NCBI GenBank assembly: GCA_022710485.1
Contig: JAKLGU010000002.1
Span: 190,682 to 254,681 of the forward strand
Source: Gemmatimonadota bacterium
GTDB taxonomy: Bacteria > Gemmatimonadota > Gemmatimonadetes > Gemmatimonadales > GWC2-71-9
Reading direction: 5' to 3'
Length of the DNA stretch: 64,000 nt
The notes beneath the pieces are model-generated. The model saw nothing but the letters and a program-made list of their open reading frames with translations, did not search any database and was not told the DNA's origin. A program made the translations under genes and the position numbers. The first letter of the stretch is position 1, and each line of letters opens with the position of its first letter. Shown here one piece after another: positions 8,799 through 17,258 of this stretch.

Positions 8799-9074
8799 CT
8801 ATCTCAGGCTCTCCAGCAGGCGCCAGAGCTCCACGGCGCTGAATTCGTTGAAGCGCTGCAGGATGTCCTGCTCGCTCCACTCGAGGAGGATCCAGGCCGA
8901 ACTGCGCGTGAGCTCGCCCTGCAGGAAGTGTACGCGGCCGGCCACGGTCTGTCCCTGCGACCGGGTTTCCAGGAAGACCTGCCACCGGTCGTCCGCGCGG
9001 CCGAGGTCGCCGAGATGGCGCGCCGTCGGCGCGTCGGGCAGCGCGGCCGGTAATGGGTGCTGCGGCTGTGCCAT
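8799..9074 (-). CDS. Conserved hypothetical small protein
   Basis: 91 aa, soluble, no signal peptide. A Shine-Dalgarno GGAGGG lies 3 nt before the ATG. The C-terminal half (GRVHFLQGELTRSSAWILLE, then DILQRFNEFSAVELWRLLE) looks like a folded domain, not random translation. The family is not recognised. It is the first gene of a minus-strand run; its TAG stop is part of a TAGCCT hexamer that could initiate transcription of the beta-barrel gene. Confidence 0.6.
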   Translation of the reverse strand: MAQPQHPLPAALPDAPTARHLGDLGRADDRWQVFLETRSQGQTVAGRVHFLQGELTRSSAWILLEWSEQDILQRFNEFSAVELWRLLESLR

Positions 9075-9158
9075 GTGCCCTCCGAGATGCCCTCACGGTA
9101 ACGACTTCCGGCATCGGGCGCCAGCGGCCGCGCGGTGCCCCTCCCCGGTCGGCTCGGT

Positions 9159-9164
9159 TAGATT
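9159..9164 (+). promoter_or_regulatory. Candidate -10 element (TAGATT)
   Basis: TAGATT within GCTCGGTTAGATT. The same 13-mer precedes nagB at 55823-55835. The hexamer ends 10 nt before the ATG, predicting a leader of about 4 nt, and there is no Shine-Dalgarno. Confidence 0.4.
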
Positions 9165-9174
9165 GGGTCCACTT

Positions 9175-9849
9175 ATGGCATCGACCGTTCGCTGCGCTGG
9201 GTGCGGTACCCCCTCGGACGGGGCCTTCTGCCAGGAGTGCGGCACGCCGCTCGACCGGCGGGGAAGCCGGGCGAAGAACCGCCGAGCCTGGCTGGTAGCC
9301 TGGACCCTGGCCGCTGCGGCGGTTGCCGCGGTCGTGGCTGGGGTCATCTGGGGCGCCCCGGAACCGGTCGTCCCCGCCATGGCCATCGCCGGGGCGCGGC
9401 CCGCGGCGGCGCCGCTCCCGGACCTCGCCAGCCTGAGCCCGGAGGAGCGCTTCGCCACGCTCTTCGACCGGCTGATGCGCGCGGGGGCCGAGTGGGACAG
9501 CGCCACGGTGGCCAGCCTGTCGCCGCTGGCCGTCGAAGCCTACGCCCAGCTCGACTCGGTGGACGCCGACACGCGCTTCCACGCCGGGTTGATCGCCATC
9601 CAGATCGGGAACTTCCCGGGGGCGCACGCCCTCGCCGACACCCTGGAAGCGCGCGATCCGGGGCACCTGTTCGGGCCGATCCTGGTCGGGGCGCTCGCCC
9701 GGCTCGAGGGGGACACGGCCGCGTACCGCCAGGCGCTCGTCGAGTTCCGCGCGCGAGCCGACGCGGAGCTGGCGCGACCCGACCGGCCCGAATACGTCGA
9801 ACACCAACAACTTCTTGCCGAAGTCCGGCAGGCAGCGGAGACCAAGTGA
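9175..9849 (+). CDS. Membrane-anchored zinc-ribbon protein
   Basis: 224 aa. The N-terminus is a four-cysteine zinc ribbon (C7, C10, C19, C22; motif CAGCGTPSDGAFCQECG), followed by a basic stretch and one transmembrane helix (about residues 39-60). The C-terminal 150 residues are helical with a TPR-like feel (RFHAGLIAIQIGNFPGAHAL, then HLFGPILVGALARLEGDTAA). The function is unknown; the zinc ribbon would sit in the cytoplasm and the helical part outside. It shares a GTGA overlap with mqnD, suggesting a common transcript, although no direct link to menaquinone synthesis is evident. Confidence 0.75.
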   Translation: MASTVRCAGCGTPSDGAFCQECGTPLDRRGSRAKNRRAWLVAWTLAAAAVAAVVAGVIWGAPEPVVPAMAIAGARPAAAPLPDLASLSPEERFATLFDRLMRAGAEWDSATVASLSPLAVEAYAQLDSVDADTRFHAGLIAIQIGNFPGAHALADTLEARDPGHLFGPILVGALARLEGDTAAYRQALVEFRARADAELARPDRPEYVEHQQLLAEVRQAAETK

Positions 9850-10688
9850 CCAGGACCATCCACGTCGCCCACAGCCCCGACTCCGACGACGCGTTCATGT
9901 TCTATGCGCTGGCCGAGGGCAAGCTCGACACCGGCGACCTGCGCTACGAGCACGAGCTCTCGGACATCGAGTCGCTCAACCGCCGGGCCCTGAAGGCCGA
10001 CCTCGAAGTGTCGGCGGTGTCGATCCACGCGTACGCCCACCTCCACCGGACCTACGCGCTCCTGTCGAGCGGCTCCTCCATGGGCGACGGCTACGGGCCC
10101 CGGCTCGTGAGCAAGTCGCCGGCGCCGGCGGACCCGCGGGAGGCGCTCCGCGGGCTCCGGGTCGGCATCCCGGGTACGCTCACCACCGCCGCACTCGCGC
10201 TCCGGTTGTACCAGCCGGCGGTCGTCGAGGTGATCATCCCCTTCGACCAGATCGAGGACGCCGTGCACCGCGGCGACGTGGACGTCGGCCTCCTCATCCA
10301 CGAGGGCCAGCTGACCTACGCCGACGACGGACTCCAGCTCTGGGAGGATCTCGGGGCCTGGTGGGGCCAGGAGACGGGGCTGCCGCTGCCCCTCGGCGGC
10401 AACGTGGTCCGGCGCGACCTCGGCCCCGTGGTGACGGCGCAGGTGGCCCGCGACCTCCGGGCCAGCATCGAGTACGCGCTCGCCCACCGGCGCCCCGCCC
10501 TGGAGCACGCGAAACAGTTCAACCGGGGCATCGGCGACGAGCGGACCGACACCTTCGTGGGGATGTACGTCAACGAGTGGACGGTGGACTACGGACCCCG
10601 AGGCCGAGAGGCGGTGCAGCTGCTGCTCGACCGCGCGTTCGAGGCGGGCCTCATCCCCGAGCGCGTCGTGGCGGAGTTCGTCGGATAG
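9846..10688 (+). CDS. mqnD: 1,4-dihydroxy-6-naphthoate synthase, MqnA/MqnD family
   Basis: 280 aa, starting at a GTG that overlaps the previous stop (GTGA). The opening HVAHSPDSDDAFMFYALAEG is the hallmark of MqnD, and the periplasmic-binding-protein-like fold continues with SVSIHAY-type and GIPGTLTTAALALRLY blocks and DVGLLIHEGQLTY. MqnD acts late in the futalosine route to menaquinone, converting cyclic de-hypoxanthine futalosine to 1,4-dihydroxy-6-naphthoate in the cytosol. Its presence implies that this organism makes menaquinone through futalosine; the other mqn genes are not in the window. MqnA shares the fold, but the DDAFMFYAL motif favours MqnD. Confidence 0.85.
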   Translation: MTRTIHVAHSPDSDDAFMFYALAEGKLDTGDLRYEHELSDIESLNRRALKADLEVSAVSIHAYAHLHRTYALLSSGSSMGDGYGPRLVSKSPAPADPREALRGLRVGIPGTLTTAALALRLYQPAVVEVIIPFDQIEDAVHRGDVDVGLLIHEGQLTYADDGLQLWEDLGAWWGQETGLPLPLGGNVVRRDLGPVVTAQVARDLRASIEYALAHRRPALEHAKQFNRGIGDERTDTFVGMYVNEWTVDYGPRGREAVQLLLDRAFEAGLIPERVVAEFVG

Positions 10689-10727
10689 GCTAGGTTTGTT
10701 GCGATCCCCCCGCACCGGAGGCTGTCC

Positions 10728-11795
10728 GTGTCGATGCCAGAGGGCCCGTCGTCGCTGCTCGTGGTCGACGATGAAGAACCGATCCGCGCCGCGCTCGCGC
10801 GCTACCTGACCCAGCAGGGGTACGAGGTCAGCACCGCCGCCTCCGGCGAGGAGGCGCTCGCCATCCTCGGGCGGCAGAAGATCGCGGGCATGCTTCTCGA
10901 CGTGCGGATGCCCGGCCTGAGCGGGATCGACCTCGTGCCGCAGGCGCTCGAGCTGGAACCGCACCTCGCCATCATGATGCTCACCGCCGTGACCGAGGCC
11001 ACCACCGCCGCGCTCTGCATGCAGCGGGGCGCGTTCGAGTACCTCATCAAGCCGATCGACCTGGTGGACCTCGGGCGCGCCCTGGAGCGGGCGCTGCGCC
11101 GCCGCGCCTCCCAGATGGAGACCGCGCAGGTCAACCAGTGGCTGAAGGAGGAGGTGGCGATCCGGGCGGCCGAGGTGCGCCGCGAACGCGCGACGCTCGA
11201 GCGCGTCACGATCGCCACCCTCGAGGTGCTGGTGAACGCCCTCGAGGCGAAGGACCCCTTCTCGCGCGGCCACTCGGCCCGGGTGGCGGATCTTTCCGCC
11301 ATGATCGCCGCCGAGCTGGAGCTGTCGGACGAGGACATCGAGGTCATCCGCACCGCCGGCCGGCTGCACGACATCGGCAAGATCGGCATCCGCGAGGAGG
11401 TGCTGGCCAAGCAGGGCCCCCTCACCCCGGCCGAATACGAGCACGTCAAGGATCACGTGATCATCGGAACCCAGATTCTCGCCCCGCTCGCGCACCTCCA
11501 CGGCGCCATCGCGTGCATGCGCAGCCACCACGAGCGGTGGGACGGCGAAGGCTATCCCGACCGGCTGCGGGGCGAGGACATCCCGCTCGGCGCGCGGATC
11601 CTCGGCATCGCCGAGATCTTCGACGCCCTCACCACCTCCCGCCCCTACCAGGAGAAGATGCCGGCGAACTTCGCGGTCGATCGTCTCCGGGACCTCGCGG
11701 GTACCGCCGTGGACCCCGCCGTCTTTGCCGGGCTGGAGGCAGTCATCGCCCGCCGGCAGACCCTCGTCTTCCTAGAAGACACCAACCCCGCCTGA
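10728..11795 (+). CDS. Response regulator with HD-GYP phosphodiesterase domain
   Basis: 355 aa from GTG with GGAGG upstream (ATG two codons later is possible). The receiver domain (residues 9-125) has the acidic pair D14-D15, phosphoacceptor D58 and K108. A helical linker leads to an HD-GYP domain (about 155-345): HDIGKIGI (H214, D215), HH (267-268), and GEGYP (274-278), so it should be an active hydrolase of cyclic di-GMP (or a related dinucleotide) controlled by phosphorylation. It opens a run of signalling genes that ends with a glycosyltransferase, a typical setting for c-di-GMP control of exopolysaccharide. No cognate kinase is adjacent. Confidence 0.92.
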   Translation: MSMPEGPSSLLVVDDEEPIRAALARYLTQQGYEVSTAASGEEALAILGRQKIAGMLLDVRMPGLSGIDLVPQALELEPHLAIMMLTAVTEATTAALCMQRGAFEYLIKPIDLVDLGRALERALRRRASQMETAQVNQWLKEEVAIRAAEVRRERATLERVTIATLEVLVNALEAKDPFSRGHSARVADLSAMIAAELELSDEDIEVIRTAGRLHDIGKIGIREEVLAKQGPLTPAEYEHVKDHVIIGTQILAPLAHLHGAIACMRSHHERWDGEGYPDRLRGEDIPLGARILGIAEIFDALTTSRPYQEKMPANFAVDRLRDLAGTAVDPAVFAGLEAVIARRQTLVFLEDTNPA

Positions 11796-11932
11796 GGTAT
11801 CGGCGCGCCGAACGCTGGCGCGATTCGTGCACCTCTGCCCTGAACTGTGCCCCGCGCGCCACCGGCGGCGGCGCTGCGGGGCCACGCAGCACAACCTGTT
11901 GACCATCAACGTCTTGGAGCGCCTGTTCTCCC

Positions 11933-12304
11933 ATGGCGAAGCTGATCCTTGTCATCGATGACGGCGCGGAGCAACGCCGGTTCCTCGAGCGGACCCTGTC
12001 CGCGGCGGGGTACCGGGTCGTGACCGCGCCCGATGGCGAATCCGGCAGCGCCGCGGCCCGCTCGCTCCTTCCCGACCTGATCATCCTGGACGTGATGATG
12101 CCCGGCATGAACGGCTACCAGGTGTGCCGCACGCTCAAGGCGGACCCGGCCACCACCGACCGTCCGATCCTGGTGCTGACCGCGAAGGACGAGCCCACGG
12201 ACCACTTCTGGGCGCGGGAGGTCGGGGCCGACGATTTCCTCACCAAGCCGGTGGACCTGCCGGAACTCATCCGCCGCATCGAAGACCTGACGGAGCACCG
12301 GTGA
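11933..12304 (+). CDS. Stand-alone receiver-domain protein (CheY-like)
   Basis: 123 aa, a single receiver domain: D9/D10, phosphoacceptor D53 in LIILDVMMPGMNG, T83 and K105 in DFLTKPVD. No output domain. Such proteins relay phosphate to or from histidine-containing partners; the likely partner is the receiver-DHp protein encoded 5 kb further on in the same run. The stop overlaps the start of the HEAT-repeat gene by 4 bp (GTGA), which ties the two translationally. Confidence 0.9.
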   Translation: MAKLILVIDDGAEQRRFLERTLSAAGYRVVTAPDGESGSAAARSLLPDLIILDVMMPGMNGYQVCRTLKADPATTDRPILVLTAKDEPTDHFWAREVGADDFLTKPVDLPELIRRIEDLTEHR

Positions 12305-15300
12305 TCACCCTCCCCATCATCCTCGGCGTCGCGGCCGCCATGGCCGGCATCGGGCTCGTGGCGGTGCTCTCCTGGCTGCTGTACACCTCGTACCTCAACC
12401 GCCTCGAGCGGCGGCTCGCATACCGGAAGGGGCTCTATCGCGACCTGGTGACCGGACTGGCGCGCCGGGACCGCGAGCTGCTCGAGCCGCAACTCCGCGA
12501 ACTGACGACGCTGAAGGATTTCGAGGCGCTGGAGGCGGTGCTCGAGGAACAGGCGCGGGGCTCCACCGAGCGTCCGGCCTGGCTGCTCGACGCCTACGAC
12601 CGGCTGGGGCTGGTGGACAAGTACGTGACCCGGCTCCGCACCGCGACAAAGTGGCGCGAGCGGGCGTTCGCGGCCGAGTTGCTGGGCCGGGTGGGCAACG
12701 CGAAGGCGGTCCCCGCCCTGCTCGACACGGTGGCGGCCACCCGCACCGAGGATGCTGACGTCCGTGAGATCGCCCTCCGCGCGCTGGCGCGCATCGGCGA
12801 CCCGCGCGCGCTCACCCCGCTGGTGAACGCGCTCAAGCAGTCCGAGGTGTGGCTGGTTCCGCGCATTGCAGACATCCTGACGCGACACGGCGACTTGGCC
12901 GTCGACCCGATGATCGGCTTCCTCGAGGACCCTGCCCGTCATCCCGCCAGAGCGTGGGCGGCCAGCATCCTGGGCGAGGTCGGCGCCGCGCGCGCCTTCC
13001 CCTCCCTGGTGCGCGCGCTGACCGACCTCGACGACGAAGTGCGCGCCAAGAGCGCCAGCGCCCTCGGCCGGATCGGCGACGGCCGCGCCGTCGGCTACCT
13101 CCTCGACCACCTGCTCAGCGACCCGGCGCCGTTCGTGCGCGCGCGAATCGCGCAGGCGCTCGGGCAGTTCGACCAGCCGGAGGTGGTGGAACGACTCGTC
13201 CGCGCGCTGGGCGACCCCGCGTGGTGGGTCCGCATGCGAAGCGTCGAAGCGCTCGAGCAGGTCGGCGCCCAGGCCGAGGGCCCGCTCCTCCTCGCGCTCG
13301 ACGACGCGGACCCCGAGATCCGGATCCGCGCCGCCGTCGCCCTGGAACGGCTCGGCGTCCCGGCGCGGCTCATCGCCGCCATCGAGCGGGGCGAGAACAC
13401 CGTGGAGGCGACCGAGACGCTTGCGCGGTTCGGCAACGCCGGCGCCCGCGAGTTGCTCGCCGAGGGGCTGGGGCACGTGGCCGCGCCGGTACGCGGCGCG
13501 ATGATGGAGGCCATCCGCCGGGCGGGGCGCCGGGACCTGGCCGCCGAACTGGTGCAGCTGTCGCGCACCGACACCGAGCCCGCCCTCCGCGCCACCGCGT
13601 TCGACGTCCTCCGCGCCCTCGGCGTGACCGAGGGGATCGCGGCGGCGCTCGACCACCTCAACGACCCCGACCAGCGGGTCCGCACCGCCGCGATGCTGCT
13701 CGTCGGGCAGCTTGGCGGCCCGGAGCTGGCGGAGCAGATCCGCCCGCGCACCGCCGACCCGGACCCGGCTGTCCGCGCGGCGACCGCCACCGCCCTCGGC
13801 CTGACGCAGGCGCGGGGCGCGGCCGACGACTTCATCCGGCTGCTCAAGGACCCCGACGCCGGCGTTCGCGCCGCGGCGGCCCGAGGCGCGGCCGATGCCA
13901 ACGCGCGCGAGGCGGGTGCGACGCTCCTTGGCCTGCTGACCGACACCGACCTCGAGGTGCAGCGGGAGGCGGTACTCGCGCTCGGGCGGCTGGGCGACCC
14001 CTCGGTCGCCGGCACGCTGCTCAGGCACCTCGCGGGGGCCCGACCGGAGATTCGGGGCGCCCTCGCGACGTCGGTCACCCGGCTCGACCTGACGCAGGTC
14101 CAGGCGCTGCTCGATCGGCTCATCGAGGCCGGGGACCGGGAGAGCAAGCTCGCCGTCGTCCGGACGGTGTCCCAGCTCCGCACGCCGGCTGCGCCGTCGA
14201 TTCTCGGCGTCCTCTGGCGCGACCCCGACGCCGCGGTGCGCGCCGCGACCGCCGCCGCGCTCGGCCGCCTCGGTGGCCCCGACTCGATCCGGCTGCTCAC
14301 GGCCGGACTCGACGATCCTGACGAAGAGGTGCGGGCCCAGGCCGTGGACGCCCTCGCGCGGCTCGGCGCCGCCGACGCGGGCCCGGCCGTCCTCGGCCTC
14401 CTCCTGCGGGATCCCTCCACACGGGTCCGCGAGCGTGCCGCCCTCGCCACGGGACTCATCCGGACCGCGGGCGGCGAGGCGGGGCTGCTCGCGGCGAGCG
14501 CACAGGCCGAGGCATCGCTCGCGGTCCGCGCCGCGGCGCTGCTCGCGCTGGGCGGCTACGAACAGGAGAGCATGGTCGGCCGGCTGATCGAGATGTCGGA
14601 CAACCGCCAACTGCGCGACTTCCTGGCCGACCGGATCAAGCACGATTCCGAATACCGGCTGCTCGCCCAGCGGCTCGGCGCGTCGCGCCACGTGGAGCTG
14701 CAGGCGCTCGCCGCCACGACGCGGGAGGACATGGAGACCTCGCTGACCGAGGGGATCCGCGGCGCCCTCGACCCGGCGGAGCGCCTTCGCCTGGTGAGCG
14801 GGCTCCGCGCCTTCCAGGGCGACCGGAGCCGCAACGCGCTGCTCCAGGTGGTGCGGAGCGACCCGAACCCGACGGTCCGGTCAGCGGCGCTGACGTCGGT
14901 AGCGGGCATGCTGGACCCGTCCGAGCTGGAGCGCGCCGCCGTCCGGGCGCTCTCCGACCCGGATGCGAACGTCCGCAACACGGCGGTGGCGCTCTTCGCG
15001 CGGATCGCGCCGGAGCGCGCACTGCCCAGCCTGATCCGGATGCTCCGGCCGGACGACGACGACCCCGTCGTCCTGCAGGCGGTGGCCGGCCAGGCCGAGG
15101 CGAGCTTCGACACCTTCGTGGACCTGACCCTTGGCCTGGGCGCGGGCGGGTCGGAGCTGATCACGGTCTCCAAGGTGGCGCGCTACATCCGCCACCCGCA
15201 CCTGCCCGCGCTGCTGCCACCGATGGCCGCCAGCCGGGCACCGGAGGTGCGGGAATCCCTCGTGCGCCTCTGGCGCCACCGCCCCGACCTGATCGACCCC

Positions 15301-15696
15301 GTGCTGCTCGGGCGGCTGGCGCATGATCCCGTGGCCGCCGTCCGGGTGGCCGTGGCCTCCGCCTGCGCGGCCGGCAACGTGCCCGACGCGCTGACGGCGC
15401 TGGCGGCCGATCCGGTGGAGGACGTCCGGGCCATGGCGGGCCTCGCCGCGTTGCTGAGCGGGGCGCGGGACGCGCTGCCCGCCGACGCGTCCCGCGCCGT
15501 GCTTGCCGCCGCCGCCGACATGGTGCTGCCCCGCGCCGAACTCCAGCGGCGGGCCGTCGACACGTCGGCGGACCGCCGCCGGGCCGCGGGCATCGTGCTC
15601 GCGCTGCTCGGCGACCCGGCGGCCCGGCGGATGGCGGAGGACGATCCGGTGCCCGCCGTCCGGCAAGCGATCCGCGCGGCGCTGCCGGAGGCGTGA
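12301..15696 (+). CDS. Large membrane-anchored HEAT-repeat protein
   Basis: 1131 aa from a GTG overlapping the previous stop. An N-terminal transmembrane helix (about residues 4-29, ending LSWLLYTSYLNRLERRL) is followed by a helical region and then, from about residue 105 to the end, two dozen or more HEAT/PBS-lyase-like repeats (recurring patterns such as DPDPAVRAATATALG, DDEVRAKSASALGRIGD and DPDEEVRAQAVDALARLG). No catalytic motif is visible. Repeats of this type act as scaffolds, so it probably docks signalling proteins or the neighbouring glycosyltransferase on the cytoplasmic face of the inner membrane. Its stop overlaps the GT2 start (TGATG). The topology N-out/C-in is inferred from the basic stretch after the helix. 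Confidence 0.88.
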   Translation: MITLPIILGVAAAMAGIGLVAVLSWLLYTSYLNRLERRLAYRKGLYRDLVTGLARRDRELLEPQLRELTTLKDFEALEAVLEEQARGSTERPAWLLDAYDRLGLVDKYVTRLRTATKWRERAFAAELLGRVGNAKAVPALLDTVAATRTEDADVREIALRALARIGDPRALTPLVNALKQSEVWLVPRIADILTRHGDLAVDPMIGFLEDPARHPARAWAASILGEVGAARAFPSLVRALTDLDDEVRAKSASALGRIGDGRAVGYLLDHLLSDPAPFVRARIAQALGQFDQPEVVERLVRALGDPAWWVRMRSVEALEQVGAQAEGPLLLALDDADPEIRIRAAVALERLGVPARLIAAIERGENTVEATETLARFGNAGARELLAEGLGHVAAPVRGAMMEAIRRAGRRDLAAELVQLSRTDTEPALRATAFDVLRALGVTEGIAAALDHLNDPDQRVRTAAMLLVGQLGGPELAEQIRPRTADPDPAVRAATATALGLTQARGAADDFIRLLKDPDAGVRAAAARGAADANAREAGATLLGLLTDTDLEVQREAVLALGRLGDPSVAGTLLRHLAGARPEIRGALATSVTRLDLTQVQALLDRLIEAGDRESKLAVVRTVSQLRTPAAPSILGVLWRDPDAAVRAATAAALGRLGGPDSIRLLTAGLDDPDEEVRAQAVDALARLGAADAGPAVLGLLLRDPSTRVRERAALATGLIRTAGGEAGLLAASAQAEASLAVRAAALLALGGYEQESMVGRLIEMSDNRQLRDFLADRIKHDSEYRLLAQRLGASRHVELQALAATTREDMETSLTEGIRGALDPAERLRLVSGLRAFQGDRSRNALLQVVRSDPNPTVRSAALTSVAGMLDPSELERAAVRALSDPDANVRNTAVALFARIAPERALPSLIRMLRPDDDDPVVLQAVAGQAEASFDTFVDLTLGLGAGGSELITVSKVARYIRHPHLPALLPPMAASRAPEVRESLVRLWRHRPDLIDPVLLGRLAHDPVAAVRVAVASACAAGNVPDALTALAADPVEDVRAMAGLAALLSGARDALPADASRAVLAAAADMVLPRAELQRRAVDTSADRRRAAGIVLALLGDPAARRMAEDDPVPAVRQAIRAALPEA

Positions 15697-17258
15697 TGTA
15701 CCAGACCTTCCTCGCCACGCTCACGGTCATCGCGGTCGCCGCGCAGCCGCTCTTCCTGGCGTATTTCCTCTTGTACAACAGCTACACCCTGCTCCTGATC
15801 GCGCTGTCGGCGCGCCAGGTGCGGCGGAAGGTGGCGGGCCACTTCATCGAGGACCTCGACCTGATCGACGACAGCGGCTCGACCAAGCCGCTGACGATGA
15901 TCATCCCGGCCTTCAACGAGGAGGTCACCATCGTCGACTCGGTGACGAACCTCGTCCACTGCGACTATCCGCGGTTCGAGGTCGTGGTGGTCAACGACGG
16001 CTCGAGCGACCAGACGCTGGAGCGGCTCAAGCGCGCCTTCAAGCTCCGCCGCACCGACCTCCCCTACCGCGAGGCGATCGGCACGGCGCGGGTCCGGGCG
16101 CTCTACGAGTCCACGGCCGTCCTGCCCAAGGGCGTCCTCCGGCTGGTGGTCATCGACAAGGAGAACGCCGGCAAGGCCGACGCGCTCAACGTCGGCGTCA
16201 ACGCCTCGACCGCCCCGTACTTCGTCTGCCTCGACGCCGACTCGATCCTCGACCAGCGGGCGCTGAAGGAAATGATGCGGGTCATCCAGGAAGATTCCCG
16301 CGTGGTGGCCGTCGGCGGCCAGGTGGCCATCGCGAACGGCTGCACCATCCGGAACGGGCGGGTGGTCAGCGTGGGGCTGCCGCGCCACCCGCTGGCGCGG
16401 TTCCAGATGGTCGAGTACCTCCGCTCCTTCACCACCGGGCGCACCGGGCTGGACCGGCTCGACTCGATCCTCATCCTCTCCGGCGTCTTCGCGGTCTTCG
16501 AGAAGGAGACTGTCATCCGCGCGGGGGGCTATCTCACGCCGTTCGTCCGGCACCGGATCGTGGAGGAATACGTCGCGGCGCGCGCGGGCACCGTCTGCGA
16601 GGACATGGAGATCGTGGTGCGCCTGCACCGCTACATCCGCGACAAGCGCCTCGACCGCCGCATCGCGTTCCTGCCGCACCCGGTGGCCTGGACCGAGGTG
16701 CCCGAGTCGCTCGAGTCGCTCCGGAAGCAGCGCGGCCGCTGGTACCGCGGCCTCCGGGAGTCGCTCTTCTATCACCGCGCCATGCTGCTCCGGCGCCGGT
16801 TCGGCCGGATCGGCGCATTCGCGCTCCCGACCTTCTGGCTCTTCGAGTATTACGGCCCGATGATCGAGATGGCCGGATACTTCTTCTTCGCTTTCCTGCT
16901 CTTCCTGCAGTGGGCGTTCGACATCCACCTGATCAACTGGCCGTACGCCATCGCCTTCTTCCTGGCGGCGTTCGGCTACGGGATGCTGGTGAACCTCTTC
17001 GCGGTGCTGGTCGGGGCGTGGCGCTTCCGCCTGGGGCTGGCCGACCGCCTGCAGCGCGGGCTCCTGCCCTTCTCCCGGAGGCGGGACGTGCTGGTGCTCC
17101 TGGGCTACGCCATCCTGGAAAACGTGCCCTTCAGCTTCCGCCACATTACTCTCTACTGGCGGCTCCGCGGCCTGCTGGACGCCTGGCGGGGCAAGACGAC
17201 GTGGGAAAAGTTCGCGCGGGTGGGATTCCGGACCGAGACGGAGGCGGCACGTGGCTGA
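15696..17258 (+). CDS. Processive family 2 glycosyltransferase (PgaC/cellulose synthase-like)
   Basis: 520 aa, ATG sharing one base with the HEAT-gene stop. An N-terminal membrane helix is followed by a GT-A domain: nucleotide-binding VVVVNDGSSDQTLERL (DGSSD), LDADS, the catalytic acidic motif CEDMEIVVRLHRY in place of TED, and QRGRWYRG corresponding to QxxRW of processive synthases. At least four C-terminal membrane helices follow. The organisation matches poly-N-acetylglucosamine, hyaluronan or cellulose-like synthases that polymerise and extrude a beta-glycan. The sugar cannot be deduced. Coupling to the HD-GYP regulator and HEAT scaffold suggests c-di-GMP-linked exopolysaccharide production, although no PilZ domain is visible. 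Confidence 0.88.
   Translation: MYQTFLATLTVIAVAAQPLFLAYFLLYNSYTLLLIALSARQVRRKVAGHFIEDLDLIDDSGSTKPLTMIIPAFNEEVTIVDSVTNLVHCDYPRFEVVVVNDGSSDQTLERLKRAFKLRRTDLPYREAIGTARVRALYESTAVLPKGVLRLVVIDKENAGKADALNVGVNASTAPYFVCLDADSILDQRALKEMMRVIQEDSRVVAVGGQVAIANGCTIRNGRVVSVGLPRHPLARFQMVEYLRSFTTGRTGLDRLDSILILSGVFAVFEKETVIRAGGYLTPFVRHRIVEEYVAARAGTVCEDMEIVVRLHRYIRDKRLDRRIAFLPHPVAWTEVPESLESLRKQRGRWYRGLRESLFYHRAMLLRRRFGRIGAFALPTFWLFEYYGPMIEMAGYFFFAFLLFLQWAFDIHLINWPYAIAFFLAAFGYGMLVNLFAVLVGAWRFRLGLADRLQRGLLPFSRRRDVLVLLGYAILENVPFSFRHITLYWRLRGLLDAWRGKTTWEKFARVGFRTETEAARG

Noticed and set aside
7063..9810. 915-codon minus-strand frame spanning the beta-barrel gene and antisense to mqnD region
   Set aside because: It crosses three supported genes in another frame and its translation has no protein-like pattern.
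12115..14691. 858-codon open frame antisense to the HEAT-repeat gene
   Set aside because: It is the mirror of repetitive high-GC coding sequence with arginine/glycine-rich translation, no start signal and no domain; the plus-strand frame has clear HEAT repeats.
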